Notes: generated by a model from the sequence alone, not told the origin. DNA of 64,000 nt from Streptomyces sp. NBC_01275 (GCF_026340655.1 NZ_JAPEOZ010000001.1:6820001-6884000), one strand, 5' to 3'. Shown: positions 52,069 to 62,021, counted from the stretch's first letter. Made by a program: numbers and translations.

Positions 52069-53909
52069 CAGCGGCCGTCCTCTTCATGCGGGGACTCCCC
52101 ATGGGTGGCCCATTCCAGGAGCCCGATGAACGCCCGGTTCAGCAGCGCCGAGTCCGCCGGCCGCAGGGGCCGCTGGGCCATCAGCAGCGCCTGCCCGTAC
52201 AGCGACTCCGTGGCGGTGCCGATCAGCTCGGGATCTTTCAGCGAACTGATCCTGCGGATCAGCGGGTTGAGATGGTTGAGCACCAGACGCGCGCGCGGGG
52301 CGCTGCCGCGCAGCGAGCCGAGGATGCCCGCCCACAGGTCGTCGGCCTGCGCCTCGGCCTGGGCCCGCGCCTGCTCGTGCCGCGCGGAGCGGTCGTCCAG
52401 GTGCAGCGCGGGCACGGACAGCGGATGGAAGGCGCGGAGCGCGACATCGCAGCCCAGCGGGTCGAGCTTCGCCCGCGCGGCCGCCAGGAACCCCGACAGC
52501 GCCAGCTCCTCGGCCGGATCGACCGAGTCCAGATGCGCGGTCACGGTGTCCGCGTCCAGCTCGGCGACCACCGTCCCCGGCCGCACCGACGGCAGCGCCT
52601 CCACCAGCTCGCTGTCGTACGTGTAACCGCCGTTGATCACCCCGACGCCCTGCGCGGACGCGATCGGCGCGACCTGCCGGTACTCCTCCACGGTCCGCGT
52701 GAAGTGCACCACCGGGTGCCGCTGTGCGAACTCCTCCAGCGACAGCCGTCCGTCGGTCGTCTCGAAGGGCAGCCACGGCAGCATCGTGCGCAGCATCTCC
52801 GGGTCGTGCCGCGCGAGGGACTTCACGCCCAGGTGGTGCACGGCCAGGAAGGCCGCCAGCCGCTCCGGATCACCGGCGGCCAGACCCGTCAGCCACGACC
52901 GGATCCGCTCGCCCAGCGCCTCCCGTACGGCGGCCAGCGTCTCGTCCTCGTACAGCGACTCGCGCGACGCCGTGGGCCGCAGACTGTCGGTGTCCAGCAC
53001 ACAGCGCACGAAGAACGCCCAGTCGGGCAGCAGCTGTTCGGCCCGCTCGGTCAGCAGCATGCCCTTGAGATGCACCCGGTGACCCGCCCGCTGGGCCGGG
53101 CTGACCGCCGCCGGCAGCACGTACGCCACCCCGCGGATCCCCGCCAGCGGCACGTTCAGCTCGATCGTGTCCAACGGCGTGAAACCGAACAGCCCGTGAC
53201 AGTGCCGGGCCAGCGCCACCCGCCGGTTGGCGGGGGAGGGGTACGCCCGGTCCCAGGGCGCCGGCAGATCGGTGACCGCCTCCTCGCCCACCCGGACGTC
53301 GTACGGCAGCAGCGAGCCGAAGTCGCGTGCCAGCTTGAGCACCCGCTCCTCGGTGAGCCACTCCCCGGCCCCGGCCCGCGCCACCAGGTGCACGGTGGTG
53401 CCCGGCTCGGGGCGCGCGTCGTGGGGGAGCGTCCGCACGGTGTACGAGCCGTCGTCGCGCGCCGTCCACTCCACGGGCGGCGCGCCGGGCGTACGGGCGC
53501 TGCGGCTGACCACCCGGATCCGTTCGGCGACCACGAAACAGGCCAGCAGCCCGATGCCGAACTGCCCGAGGAAGTCGGAGCGGACCTCCTGCAACCCGTC
53601 CGCACGCTTGGAGCTGCGCCCGATGGTCGCCAGCAGTGTGTGCAGGTCGGCCTCGGTGAGCCCGACGCCGGAGTCCTCCACCCGCAGCTCCCCGCCCGCC
53701 GCGAACAGCCGCACCCGCGCCGGGGCGCCGGGCTCCTCCGCCCGCCGGGCGGTGACGGCGTCCACGGCGTTCTGCAGCAGCTCGCGCAGGTAGACCCTGG
53801 GACTGGAGTAGAGGTGATGGGACAGCAGGTCCACCAGACCACGCAGGTCGACCTGGAACGTATGAGGTGACGGAGATGCCTGGGATGACTGTGAGGTCTG
53901 GGAGTCCAT
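52068..53909 (-). CDS. HSP90/HtpG-family ATPase
   Basis: A 613-aa HSP90-like protein. The N-terminal GHKL ATPase has all its boxes: LRELLQNAVDAV (N box with Glu and Asn), VEDSGVGLTEADL (G1), GQFGIGLLACF (G2) and GTTVHLV. The middle domain carries HLKGMLLTERAEQLLPDWAF and the conserved Arg-bearing TASRESLYEDE. The C-terminal part is shorter and less like E. coli HtpG. No Shine-Dalgarno precedes the ATG at 53909. The downstream TPR gene overlaps by one base. It may be a second HSP90 specialised for the partner TPR protein. Confidence 0.9.
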   Translation of the reverse strand: MDSQTSQSSQASPSPHTFQVDLRGLVDLLSHHLYSSPRVYLRELLQNAVDAVTARRAEEPGAPARVRLFAAGGELRVEDSGVGLTEADLHTLLATIGRSSKRADGLQEVRSDFLGQFGIGLLACFVVAERIRVVSRSARTPGAPPVEWTARDDGSYTVRTLPHDARPEPGTTVHLVARAGAGEWLTEERVLKLARDFGSLLPYDVRVGEEAVTDLPAPWDRAYPSPANRRVALARHCHGLFGFTPLDTIELNVPLAGIRGVAYVLPAAVSPAQRAGHRVHLKGMLLTERAEQLLPDWAFFVRCVLDTDSLRPTASRESLYEDETLAAVREALGERIRSWLTGLAAGDPERLAAFLAVHHLGVKSLARHDPEMLRTMLPWLPFETTDGRLSLEEFAQRHPVVHFTRTVEEYRQVAPIASAQGVGVINGGYTYDSELVEALPSVRPGTVVAELDADTVTAHLDSVDPAEELALSGFLAAARAKLDPLGCDVALRAFHPLSVPALHLDDRSARHEQARAQAEAQADDLWAGILGSLRGSAPRARLVLNHLNPLIRRISSLKDPELIGTATESLYGQALLMAQRPLRPADSALLNRAFIGLLEWATHGESPHEEDGR

Positions 53910-54022
53910 CGCTGCAGCGCCGCGGGTTGGGGGACTGTCGACGGCGCGGGGTCGGGCGGTCCCGGTGGGGCGGTGACCGCGTGATGGCCGGAGCGCGCCA
54001 TCCTAGAGCCCGAACGAGCCGT

Positions 54023-54051
54023 CTGACCAGGGGTTTCAGGACACGTATACG
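54023..54051 (+). promoter_or_regulatory. recG promoter
   Basis: CTGACC (54023-54028), 17-nt spacer, TATACG (54046-54051). Expected transcription start is near 54058, which excludes the upstream ATG at 54055 and supports the start at 54076. Confidence 0.55.
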
Positions 54052-54075
54052 GCAATGTCAGTGGGGTGGTGTGCA

Positions 54076-56307
54076 ATGGATCTCGTGCCCGTACCGCAAG
54101 AACCGCTGCAAGAGCCGCTGAAGGAACTGCTCGGCCCCGCCACCGCGAAGGTGATGGCCGAGCATCTCGGCCTGCACACCGTCGGCGACCTCCTGCACCA
54201 CTACCCCCGCAGATACGAGGAGCGCGGCCAGCTCACCCACCTCGCCGACCTCCCCATGGACGAGCACGTCACGGTGGTCGCGATGGTCGCCGACGCCCGG
54301 CTGCACTCCTTCGCCTCCGCCAAGGCGCCCCGCGGCAAGGGCCAGCGCCTGGAGGTCACCATCACCGACGGCAGCGGCCGCCTCCAGCTGGTCTTCTTCG
54401 GCAGCGGAGTCCACAAGCCCCACAAGGATCTGCTGCCGGGCACCCGCGCGATGTTCTCGGGCAAGGTCTCCGTCTTCAACCGCCGTCTCCAACTGGCCCA
54501 CCCCGCCTACGAACTGCTGCGCGCCGACGCCGACGACGCGGCCGAGACCGTCGACAGCTGGGCCGGCGCCCTCATCCCGCTCTACCCCGCCACGGCCAAG
54601 CTGGAGTCCTGGAAGATCGGCAAGGCGATCCAGACCGTCCTGCCCAGCGCCCAGGAGGCGATCGACCCCCTCCCCGACTCGCTCCGCGCGGGCCGCGGCC
54701 TGGTCACCCTCCCCGAGGCCCTCCTGAAGATCCACCGCCCGCACACCAAGGCCGACATCGCCGACGCCCGCGCCCGCCTCAAGTGGGACGAGGCCTTCGT
54801 CCTCCAGGTCGCCCTCGCCCGCCGCCGCCACGCCGACGCCCAACTCCCCGCGGTCCCGCGCAGACCGGCCCCCGACGGCCTGCTGTCCGCCTTCGACGAC
54901 CGCCTGCCCTTCACCCTCACCGACGGCCAGCAGAAGGTCTCCAAGGAGATCTTCGACGACCTGGCGACGGACCACCCCATGCACCGCCTCCTCCAGGGCG
55001 AGGTCGGCTCGGGCAAGACCCTGGTCGCGCTGCGCGCCATGCTCGCCGTCGTCGACGCCGGCGGGCAGGCCGCCATGCTCGCGCCCACCGAGGTCCTCGC
55101 CCAGCAGCACCACCGCTCCGTCGTCGAGATGATGGGCGAGCTCGCCGAGGGCGGCATGCTGGGCGGGGCCGAGCAGGGCACCAAGGTCACGCTGCTCACC
55201 GGCTCCATGGGCATGGCCGGGCGGCGACAGGCGCTGCTCGACCTCGTCACCGGAGAGGCCGGCATCGTGATCGGCACGCACGCGTTGATCGAGGACAAGA
55301 TCCAGTTCCACGACCTCGGACTGGTCGTGGTCGACGAACAGCACCGCTTCGGCGTCGAACAGCGCGACGCCCTGCGCGGCAAAGGCAAGCAGCCTCCTCA
55401 CCTCCTGGTCATGACCGCCACCCCGATCCCGCGCACGGTCGCGATGACCGTCTTCGGCGACCTGGAGACCTCCGTCCTCGACCAGCTCCCGGCCGGCCGT
55501 TCGCCCATCGCCAGCCATGTCGTCCCGGCCGCCGACAAACCCCACTTCCTGGCCCGCGCCTGGGAGCGGGTCCGCGAGGAGGTGGCGAACGGCCACCAGG
55601 CGTACGTGGTCTGCCCACGCATCGGCGACGAGGACGTCAAGGACGAGGACGCCAGGAAGGCCAGGAAGCCGGCGGAGGGCGAGGCCGACAAGCGTCCGCC
55701 GCTGGCGGTCCTCGAGGTGGCCGACCACCTGTCCAAAGGCCCCCTCCAGGGCCTGGCCGTCGAGGTCCTGCACGGCCGTATGCACCCCGACGACAAGGAC
55801 GCCGTCATGCGCCGCTTCACCGCCGGGGACACCGACGTCCTGGTCGCCACGACCGTCATCGAGGTCGGCGTCAACGTCCCGAACGCCACCGCGATGGTGA
55901 TCATGGACGCCGACCGCTTCGGCGTCTCCCAGCTGCACCAGCTGCGCGGCCGGGTCGGGCGCGGCTCGGCGCCCGGGCTCTGTCTCCTCGTCACCGAGAT
56001 GCCCGAGGCCAGCCCGGCCCGCCAGCGCCTCGGCGCGGTCGCCTCCACCCTCGACGGCTTCGAGCTCTCCCGCATCGACCTCGAACAGCGCCGTGAGGGC
56101 GACGTCCTGGGCCAGGCCCAGTCCGGCGCCCGCACCTCGCTCCGCGTCCTGGCGGTGATCGAGGACGAGGAGGTCATCGCGGAGGCGCGGGAGGAGGCCG
56201 CGCAGGTGGTCGCCTCCGACCCGGAGCTGGCCGCCTACCCGGGCCTGCGAACAGCTCTCGACGCCCTCTTGGACGAGGAAAGGGAGCAGTACCTGGAAAA
56301 GGGCTGA
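54076..56307 (+). CDS. recG: ATP-dependent DNA helicase RecG
   Basis: A 743-aa replication-fork remodelling helicase. The N-terminal wedge/OB domain includes [15 protein letters not shown] and the OB segment [18 protein letters not shown]. The helicase core has [12 protein letters not shown] (Walker A), [13 protein letters not shown] (DExH-type box), [13 protein letters not shown] (motif III), [15 protein letters not shown] and QLRGRVGRG (motif VI). A TRG-like segment lies near [21 protein letters not shown] 54076 is preferred, with GTGGGG 9-10 nt upstream and the promoter just before. Confidence 0.95.
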   Translation: MDLVPVPQEPLQEPLKELLGPATAKVMAEHLGLHTVGDLLHHYPRRYEERGQLTHLADLPMDEHVTVVAMVADARLHSFASAKAPRGKGQRLEVTITDGSGRLQLVFFGSGVHKPHKDLLPGTRAMFSGKVSVFNRRLQLAHPAYELLRADADDAAETVDSWAGALIPLYPATAKLESWKIGKAIQTVLPSAQEAIDPLPDSLRAGRGLVTLPEALLKIHRPHTKADIADARARLKWDEAFVLQVALARRRHADAQLPAVPRRPAPDGLLSAFDDRLPFTLTDGQQKVSKEIFDDLATDHPMHRLLQGEVGSGKTLVALRAMLAVVDAGGQAAMLAPTEVLAQQHHRSVVEMMGELAEGGMLGGAEQGTKVTLLTGSMGMAGRRQALLDLVTGEAGIVIGTHALIEDKIQFHDLGLVVVDEQHRFGVEQRDALRGKGKQPPHLLVMTATPIPRTVAMTVFGDLETSVLDQLPAGRSPIASHVVPAADKPHFLARAWERVREEVANGHQAYVVCPRIGDEDVKDEDARKARKPAEGEADKRPPLAVLEVADHLSKGPLQGLAVEVLHGRMHPDDKDAVMRRFTAGDTDVLVATTVIEVGVNVPNATAMVIMDADRFGVSQLHQLRGRVGRGSAPGLCLLVTEMPEASPARQRLGAVASTLDGFELSRIDLEQRREGDVLGQAQSGARTSLRVLAVIEDEEVIAEAREEAAQVVASDPELAAYPGLRTALDALLDEEREQYLEKG

Positions 56308-56320
56308 GGACAGCTGCCCC

Positions 56321-56393
56321 AGGAGCGCGGGGCTGTATCGGATATGCGGCTGCCGCCATCGGATATGCGGCTGCCGCCGCGCGGGCGCGACCA
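56321..56393. repeat. Dispersed intergenic repeat, copy 2, with 21-bp tandem duplication
   Basis: Same family as 18430-18480: AGGAGCGCGGGGCTGT start, ATGCGGCTGCCGCC middle, GCGGGCGCGACCAGCC end. Here a 21-bp unit starting ATCGGATATGCGGCTGC occurs twice in tandem (56337-56357 and 56358-56378). Confidence 0.75.
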
Positions 56394-56489
56394 GCCCGAA
56401 CGGACCCGCAGTCGCGTACGACACGAACCACCCCCTCACCTCCGCCTGCCAGACTGGACCGGTAGTCACCCCACGACCAAGGACCCAAG

Positions 56490-57074
56490 ATGACCCGCGT
56501 GATCGCCGGCGCAGCCGGCGGACGCCGCCTGGCCGTCCCGCCAGGGACAGGCACCCGTCCGACATCGGACCGCGCCCGCGAGGGCCTCTTCTCCACCTGG
56601 CAGGCCCTCCTCGGCGGCCCCCTCGACGGCGAACGCGTCCTGGACCTCTACGCCGGATCAGGGGCGGTCGGCCTGGAGGCACTCTCGCGGGGCGCGAGCC
56701 ACACCCTCCTCGTGGAGGCCGACGCGCGAGCGGCCCGCACCGTCCGGGAGAACGTGAAGAACCTCGGCCTGCCCGGCGCCGAGGTCCGCGTCGGCAAGGC
56801 CCGGCAGGTGATCCAGACGCCGCCGACCGCACCGTACGATCTCGTCTTCCTCGACCCCCCGTACGCCGTCTCGGACGACGATCTTCGGGAGATTCTGCTC
56901 ACACTCCGCACGGAAGGGTGGCTCGCGGGCGAAGCCCTCGTCACCGTGGAGCGCAGCACCAGAGGCGGAGAGTTCCCGTGGCCGGACGGCTTCGAAGCGC
57001 TCCGGGCCCGTCGCTACGGCGAGGGAACGTTTTGGTACGGTCGCGCCGCCTCTACGTGCGAAGACGCACGATGA
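56490..57074 (+). CDS. rsmD: 16S rRNA (guanine966-N2)-methyltransferase
   Basis: A 194-aa SAM-dependent methyltransferase. It has the RsmD N-terminus [19 protein letters not shown] then [16 protein letters not shown], the SAM motif [20 protein letters not shown] and the catalytic [13 protein letters not shown] is upstream of the ATG. It lies between recG and coaD, the usual actinobacterial arrangement. Confidence 0.94.
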   Translation: MTRVIAGAAGGRRLAVPPGTGTRPTSDRAREGLFSTWQALLGGPLDGERVLDLYAGSGAVGLEALSRGASHTLLVEADARAARTVRENVKNLGLPGAEVRVGKARQVIQTPPTAPYDLVFLDPPYAVSDDDLREILLTLRTEGWLAGEALVTVERSTRGGEFPWPDGFEALRARRYGEGTFWYGRAASTCEDAR

Positions 57075-57100
57075 CCGGACCGGAGAGCGAGGGATCACTA

Positions 57101-57577
57101 GTGCGCCGCGCCGTCTGTCCCGGGTCGTTCGACCCGATCACCAACGGACACCTCGACATCATTTCCCGCGCCTCCCGTCTGTATGACGAGGTCTATGTCG
57201 CGGTCATGATCAACAAGTCCAAGAAGGGCCTGTTCGAGATCGACGAGCGGATCGACCTGATCCGCCAGGTCACCGCCGAGTACGGAAACGTCCGGGTCGA
57301 GGCCTTCCACGGCCTCCTGGTCGACTTCTGCAAGCAGCGCGACATCCCGGCCATCGTGAAGGGCCTGCGCGCGGTCAGCGACTTCGACTACGAGCTGCAG
57401 ATGGCCCAGATGAACAACGGCCTCTCGGGCGTCGAGACCCTGTTCGTGCCCACCAACCCCACCTACAGCTTCCTCTCCTCCTCCCTGGTCAAGGAGGTCG
57501 CGACCTGGGGCGGCGACGTCTCCCACCTGGTGCCCCCGCTGGTGCTCCAGGCCCTGGGCGAACGCCTGAAGAAGTGA
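57101..57577 (+). CDS. coaD: Phosphopantetheine adenylyltransferase
   Basis: A 158-aa nucleotidyltransferase, the penultimate step of coenzyme A synthesis. Motifs are [16 protein letters not shown] (T/HxGH site), [18 protein letters not shown] and [15 protein letters not shown] chose GTG 57101 because GAGGGA lies 6 nt upstream and the family N-terminus is RRAVCPGS; an ATG at 57071 overlapping the rsmD stop would add ten residues. Either way it is co-transcribed with rsmD. Confidence 0.93.
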   Translation: MRRAVCPGSFDPITNGHLDIISRASRLYDEVYVAVMINKSKKGLFEIDERIDLIRQVTAEYGNVRVEAFHGLLVDFCKQRDIPAIVKGLRAVSDFDYELQMAQMNNGLSGVETLFVPTNPTYSFLSSSLVKEVATWGGDVSHLVPPLVLQALGERLKK

Positions 57578-57668
57578 CGTCCCGTCACTCGGTGTCCGGC
57601 CGCAGCCTCATGGCCGTACAGTCGTCCCGTCCGTCTCCAACACAGCTGTAGAGAGTGGCGAGCAACCG

Positions 57669-58748
57669 GTGGACGTGCAGAAGAAGCTCGACGAGATCGT
57701 CACGGCGGTCTCCAGTGCCCGGTCGATGCCGATGTCGGCCTCGTGTGTGGTCAACCGCGCGGATCTGCTCGCCCTGCTCGAAGAGGTGCGCGCGGCCCTG
57801 CCCGACTCCCTCGCCCAGGCCCAGGAGCTGATCGGCGGACGCGAGCACATGGTCGAGCAGGCCCGCCAGGAGGCCGAGCGGATCATCACCACCGCGCACG
57901 CCGAACGGGGCTCCCTGATCTCCGACACCGAGATCGCCCGCCGCTCCCAGGCCGAGGCCGACCGCATCCTGGCCGAGGCCCGCAAGGAGGCCGAGGACGT
58001 CCGCGCCGAGGCCGACGACTACGTCGACTCCAAGCTCGCCAACTTCGAGGTCGTCCTCACCAAGACCCTCGGCTCCGTCGGCCGCGGCCGCGAGAAGCTC
58101 CTCGGCACCGGCCCGGGCCTCGACGAGCAGGGCTTCGCCGACCCCGAGGACGACGACGCCCCCGAGCGCAGCCACGACCCCGAGACCCTGCGCCGCGACG
58201 CCGACGCCTACGTCGACACCAAGCTGGGCGCGTTCGAGGCGGTGCTGGCCAAGACCCTGGACGCGGTCGGCCGCGGCCGCCAGAAGCTGCACGGCCGGAT
58301 CGCCAGCGACGACCTCGGCTCGCTCGCCGACGACACCACGACCTTCCAGCACTCCTCGGACGCCGACTACCTCGCCGACCTGGTCGCCCACGCCGAGCGC
58401 GACGCCCCGGCCGAGCAGCCCGCCCACAGCCCGTACGAGCAGCAGCCGCAGGAGGCCTACGCCTACCAGCAGCAGCCGGACCCCTACGCGGGCGCGTACG
58501 CGCAGCAGCAGGGCTACGGCGGCCAGCAGCAGGCTGACCCGTACGGCTACCAGCAGCAGGCCGACCCGTACGCGTACCAGGGCTACGACACCCAGCAGGG
58601 CGGCTACGACCCGAACCAGGTCCCGCAGCAGTCCCAGCAGCCCGCGCACGACCACCAGGGCTACGCCCTCGACGAGACCAGCCTCTTCGACACGGGCATG
58701 ATCAGCGCCGAGCAGCTGCGCGCCTACGAGCAGGGCCGCGGCCTCTAG
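57669..58748 (+). CDS. DivIVA-like coiled-coil protein with Q/Y-rich tail
   Basis: A 359-aa cytoplasmic protein. The first 120 residues are coiled coil (DSLAQAQELIGGREHMVEQA and ARQEAERIITTAHAERGSLI), like DivIVA or cell-division-initiation proteins. Then a segment of about 30 residues is duplicated: ADDYVDSKLANFEVVLTKTL and ADAYVDTKLGAFEAVLAKTL, each followed by VGRGR. The C-terminal 110 residues are Gln/Tyr/Pro-rich with QQADPYGYQ-type repeats, likely disordered. GTG 57669 starts with MDVQKKLDEIV. The role in polar growth or division is inferred from composition only. Confidence 0.8.
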   Translation: MDVQKKLDEIVTAVSSARSMPMSASCVVNRADLLALLEEVRAALPDSLAQAQELIGGREHMVEQARQEAERIITTAHAERGSLISDTEIARRSQAEADRILAEARKEAEDVRAEADDYVDSKLANFEVVLTKTLGSVGRGREKLLGTGPGLDEQGFADPEDDDAPERSHDPETLRRDADAYVDTKLGAFEAVLAKTLDAVGRGRQKLHGRIASDDLGSLADDTTTFQHSSDADYLADLVAHAERDAPAEQPAHSPYEQQPQEAYAYQQQPDPYAGAYAQQQGYGGQQQADPYGYQQQADPYAYQGYDTQQGGYDPNQVPQQSQQPAHDHQGYALDETSLFDTGMISAEQLRAYEQGRGL

Positions 58749-58781
58749 TGCCCGTCCGGCAGCCGGCAGTCAGGGGCCGGA

Positions 58782-58811
58782 TTGGGCTGTGGGCGAAAGC
58801 TCCAGTATCCT
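58782..58811 (+). promoter_or_regulatory. Promoter of DUF177-rpmF-rnc operon
   Basis: TTGGGC (58782-58787), 18-nt spacer, TATCCT (58806-58811), 120 nt before the DUF177 start. Confidence 0.55.
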
Positions 58812-58870
58812 GACTCATCGGTCGCGTGTGCGCTTCGCTGACTTCACAGACTTCGTATACGCCCGCGATC

Positions 58871-58903
58871 GACGCTGCCCCGGAACACCGTAGGGGCGGC
58901 GTC
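58871..58903 (+). promoter_or_regulatory. Leader hairpin before DUF177-rpmF
   Basis: GACGCTGCCCC (58871-58881) pairs with GGGGCGGCGTC (58893-58903) with one G-T pair in the 5' leader. It could be a ribosomal-protein autoregulatory structure; this is speculative. Confidence 0.4.
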
Positions 58904-58931
58904 CCCAGAGCTCAGAAGATCGAAAGCAGGA

Positions 58932-59585
58932 ATGGCCCTGAACGCCCGCCTCGACCACCGCAACCCTCTTGTGTTCGACACACACGAGCTGGGGCGGCGT
59001 CCTGGCGCGCTGCAGCGCCTGACCCGCACGATCGACGCCCCGGTGGATCTCGGCATCGCAGGGGTCATCGGAGTGCCGGAAGGCGCCCCGGTGGAGCTCG
59101 AGCTCCGGCTCGAGTCGGTCATGGAAGGGGTGCTCGTCACAGGCACCGCCCGTGCATCGGCCGAGGGGGAGTGCGTAAGGTGTCTGGAGCCGCTTGAGCT
59201 GGAGCTCGAAGCGGACTTCCAGGAGATGTTCTCGTACCCTGACGCCGACGACCGTGGCCGTGTGAAAGCGGAACCGGTCGACGACGCCGAGGAAGACGAG
59301 GACAGGCTCTTCATCGAGGACGGCCTGTTCGACCTCGAACCCGTGCTGCGCGATGCGGTGGTGCTCGCACTGCCGATGCAGCCGGTGTGCCAGGACGACT
59401 GTCTGGGCCTGTGCTCCGAATGCGGAGCGCGGCTCACGGACGACCCGGACCACCACCACGACGCCGTCGACATTCGTTGGGCGGCACTGCAGGGACTCGC
59501 CGGTTCACCTGAAGACGGCGAGAAGGACGAGATGAGCGGCGAAGCGCATCGATCAGCACGCGCCGCCGAGAAGCAGGAGAAGTAG
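58932..59585 (+). CDS. DUF177/YceD-family protein
   Basis: A 217-aa YceD (DUF177) protein, a family nearly always encoded just before rpmF and linked to 23S rRNA or large-subunit assembly. It has the conserved zinc-ligand-like cysteines in [20 protein letters not shown] and in [16 protein letters not shown]. The acidic middle ([15 protein letters not shown]) is typical. AGGA precedes the ATG. The rpmF start lies 2 nt after its stop. Confidence 0.92.
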   Translation: MALNARLDHRNPLVFDTHELGRRPGALQRLTRTIDAPVDLGIAGVIGVPEGAPVELELRLESVMEGVLVTGTARASAEGECVRCLEPLELELEADFQEMFSYPDADDRGRVKAEPVDDAEEDEDRLFIEDGLFDLEPVLRDAVVLALPMQPVCQDDCLGLCSECGARLTDDPDHHHDAVDIRWAALQGLAGSPEDGEKDEMSGEAHRSARAAEKQEK

Positions 59586-59587
59586 CC

Positions 59588-59761
59588 GTGGCTGTTCCGA
59601 AGCGGAAGATGTCGCGCAGCAACACGCGCCACCGCCGGTCGCAGTGGAAGGCTGCGGTCCCCACCCTGGTTGCGTGCGAGCGCTGCCACGAGCCCAAGCT
59701 GCAGCACATCGCGTGCCCGTCTTGCGGCACCTACAACAAGCGCCAGGTCCTCGAGGTCTGA
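59588..59761 (+). CDS. rpmF: 50S ribosomal protein L32
   Basis: A 57-aa ribosomal protein starting with [23 protein letters not shown], then [20 protein letters not shown], a zinc-ribbon with two CxxC pairs, and the tail [10 protein letters not shown]. It is 2 nt after the DUF177 gene and 19 nt before rnc, in the conserved yceD-rpmF-rnc operon. Confidence 0.96.
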   Translation: MAVPKRKMSRSNTRHRRSQWKAAVPTLVACERCHEPKLQHIACPSCGTYNKRQVLEV

Positions 59762-59780
59762 GCGGCTGGTGAGAGGCTCC

Positions 59781-60635
59781 ATGTCTGACGCCAAGGCGAA
59801 CTCGGTCGCCAAGAAACAGGCGGACAACACGGCCTCGTCCCACACGCTTCTGGAAGGGCGGCTCGGCTACCAGCTCGAGTCCGCCCTTCTGGTGCGTGCG
59901 CTGACCCACCGTTCCTTCGCATACGAGAACGGCGGTCTGCCGACGAACGAGCGGCTGGAGTTCCTCGGGGACTCCGTGCTCGGCCTCGTCGTCACGGACA
60001 CGCTGTACCGCACCCATCCCGACCTGCCCGAAGGCCAGCTGGCCAAGTTGCGGGCCGCGGTGGTCAACTCGCGTGCGCTGGCGGAGGTCGGTCGTGGCCT
60101 CGACCTGGGCTCCTTCATCCGGCTCGGCCGTGGTGAAGAGGGCACGGGCGGCCGGGACAAGGCGTCCATCCTCGCCGACACCCTTGAAGCGGTGATCGGC
60201 GCGGTCTATCTCGACCAGGGCCTCGGCGCGGCCTCCGAACTGGTGCACCGCCTGTTCGACCCGCTGATCGAGAAGTCCTCGAACCTCGGTGCCGGCCTGG
60301 ACTGGAAGACCAGTCTCCAGGAGCTCACCGCGACCGAAGGGCTCGGCGTCCCCGAGTACCTGGTCACGGAGACCGGCCCCGATCACGAGAAGACCTTCAC
60401 TGCTGCCGCCCGCGTCGGAGGCGTCTCGTACGGCACCGGCACCGGCCGCAGCAAGAAGGAGGCGGAGCAGCAGGCCGCAGAGTCCGCATGGCGGTCCATC
60501 CGGGCCGCGGCGGACGAGCGCGCCGAGGCGGCGAAGACGGCCCAGGCCGTCGAGTCCGTCGAGCACGCCGAGCCCGCCGACGACTCCAGCTCGGACCACG
60601 CGTCCGAGTCGGAGTCCGAATCCGCCTCCGCCTAG
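59781..60635 (+). CDS. rnc: Ribonuclease III
   Basis: A 284-aa double-strand-specific endoribonuclease (AbsB in S. coelicolor, where it affects antibiotic production). The catalytic signature is [12 protein letters not shown], with a second acidic cluster at [15 protein letters not shown]. The double-stranded RNA-binding domain follows ([38 protein letters not shown]). An extra acidic Ser/Glu-rich C-terminal tail is present. ATG 59781 has GAGAGG 4 nt upstream. Confidence 0.95.
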   Translation: MSDAKANSVAKKQADNTASSHTLLEGRLGYQLESALLVRALTHRSFAYENGGLPTNERLEFLGDSVLGLVVTDTLYRTHPDLPEGQLAKLRAAVVNSRALAEVGRGLDLGSFIRLGRGEEGTGGRDKASILADTLEAVIGAVYLDQGLGAASELVHRLFDPLIEKSSNLGAGLDWKTSLQELTATEGLGVPEYLVTETGPDHEKTFTAAARVGGVSYGTGTGRSKKEAEQQAAESAWRSIRAAADERAEAAKTAQAVESVEHAEPADDSSSDHASESESESASA

Positions 60636-60685
60636 CAGCCAGGCCGCCTTCAGCGCCCCTGAGCTGCACCGATGAACAGCGCGAA

Positions 60686-60722
60686 CCGAGCGCCCGCCCC
60701 CAGTCCGGGGGCGGGCGCTCGG
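60686..60722 (+). terminator. Perfect 16-bp hairpin between rnc and mutM
   Basis: The left arm CCGAGCGCCCGCCCCC (60686-60701) and its exact complement (60707-60722) with loop AGTCC. It separates rnc from mutM. Confidence 0.85.
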
Positions 60723-60780
60723 CCCGTCCACGGCGCGTTACGCTGCGATCGCCCGCACAACTGCCCAAGGAGCGAGCTCC

Positions 60781-61641
60781 GTGCCCGAACTGCCCGAGGT
60801 CGAGGTCGTCCGGCGTGGTCTTCAGCGGTGGGTCGCCCATCGCACGGTCGCCGACGCCGAAGTGCTGCACCCGCGTGCCGTACGCCGTCATCTGGCCGGC
60901 GCCGACGACTTCGCGCACCGCCTCAAGGGTCACCGCATCGGCGCCCCCAGCCGCCGGGGCAAGTACCTGTGGCTGCCGCTGGAGGACACCGACCAGGCGG
61001 TTCTGGCCCACCTCGGCATGAGCGGCCAGCTCCTGGTCCAGCCGCACGAGTCCCCGGACGAGAAGCACCTGCGCATCCGCGTGCGCTTCGCCGACGAGGT
61101 CGACACCGAGCTGCGCTTCGTCGACCAGCGCACCTTCGGCGGTCTGTCGCTGCACGAGACGACCCCCGACGGTCTGCCCGACGTCATCGCGCACATCGCC
61201 CGAGACCCCCTGGACCCGCTCTTCGACGACGAGGCCTTCCACCAGGCGCTGCGCCGCAAGCGCACCACCATCAAGCGGGCCCTGCTCGACCAGTCGCTGA
61301 TCAGCGGGGTCGGCAACATCTATGCGGACGAGGCCCTGTGGCGCTCCCGCCTCCACTACGAGCGTCCGACCGCCGCCTTCACCCGCCCCCGGACCCTGGA
61401 ACTCCTGGGCCATGTCCGGGACGTGATGAACGCGGCCCTCGCCGTCGGCGGCACCAGCTTCGACAGCCTGTATGTCAACGTCAACGGCGAGTCGGGCTAC
61501 TTCGACCGCTCCCTGGACGCGTACGGCCGCGAGGGCCTGCCCTGCAAGCGGTGTGCGACGCCGATGCGCCGACGGCCCTGGATGAACCGGTCCAGCTACT
61601 TCTGCCCGACCTGTCAGCGGGCGCCGCGCGTGGCGTCGTAG
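60781..61641 (+). CDS. mutM: Formamidopyrimidine-DNA glycosylase
   Basis: A 286-aa bifunctional glycosylase/AP lyase removing oxidised purines. After Met removal the N-terminal PELPEVE provides the Schiff-base proline and the catalytic Glu. [10 protein letters not shown] holds Lys60 of the mature protein, and a C-terminal zinc finger has CKRC and [23 protein letters not shown] forms the helix-two-turn-helix. GTG 60781 has AAGGAG upstream. Its last 28 nt overlap the convergent HxlR gene. Confidence 0.95.
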   Translation: MPELPEVEVVRRGLQRWVAHRTVADAEVLHPRAVRRHLAGADDFAHRLKGHRIGAPSRRGKYLWLPLEDTDQAVLAHLGMSGQLLVQPHESPDEKHLRIRVRFADEVDTELRFVDQRTFGGLSLHETTPDGLPDVIAHIARDPLDPLFDDEAFHQALRRKRTTIKRALLDQSLISGVGNIYADEALWRSRLHYERPTAAFTRPRTLELLGHVRDVMNAALAVGGTSFDSLYVNVNGESGYFDRSLDAYGREGLPCKRCATPMRRRPWMNRSSYFCPTCQRAPRVAS

Positions 61642-62015
61642 CGCTCGCGGGCGGCCAGGACGTCGTCCATGCGTCCCTCGACGCACTGGATGAGGGACAG
61701 CAGGCGCTCGGCGACCTCATGGCCGAGCGGCGTCAGTTCGTAGTCCACCCGCGGCGGGTTGGTGGGCTGTGCCTCGCGGCGCACCAGTCCGTCACGCTCC
61801 AGCGCGTGCAGGGTCTGGGACAGCATCTTCTCGCTCACGCCGTCGACCCGGCGGCGCAGCTCGTTGAAGCGCAGGGAACCCTCGTGCAGCGCTCCGAGCG
61901 TGAGCCCGCCCCAGCGGCCGGTGACATGCTCCAGCGTGCCGCGCGAGGGGCAGGCCCTGGCGAACACGCTGTACGGGAGGTCCTGCTCCGTCGCGTGTTC
62001 CTGGGTGCCGGTCAT
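61614..62015 (-). CDS. HxlR-family transcriptional regulator
   Basis: A 133-aa winged-helix HxlR regulator. The pattern is [20 protein letters not shown] (the cysteine typical of redox- or aldehyde-responsive members), [40 protein letters not shown] and [19 protein letters not shown] 62015 is 6 nt after TACCCT with TTTTGG 17 nt further upstream, so the transcript is leaderless. No target gene adjoins it except the CAP gene on the same strand; autoregulation through the palindrome at 62049-62081 is possible. Confidence 0.9.
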   Translation of the reverse strand: MTGTQEHATEQDLPYSVFARACPSRGTLEHVTGRWGGLTLGALHEGSLRFNELRRRVDGVSEKMLSQTLHALERDGLVRREAQPTNPPRVDYELTPLGHEVAERLLSLIQCVEGRMDDVLAARERYDATRGAR

Positions 62016-62021
62016 GCGCTC

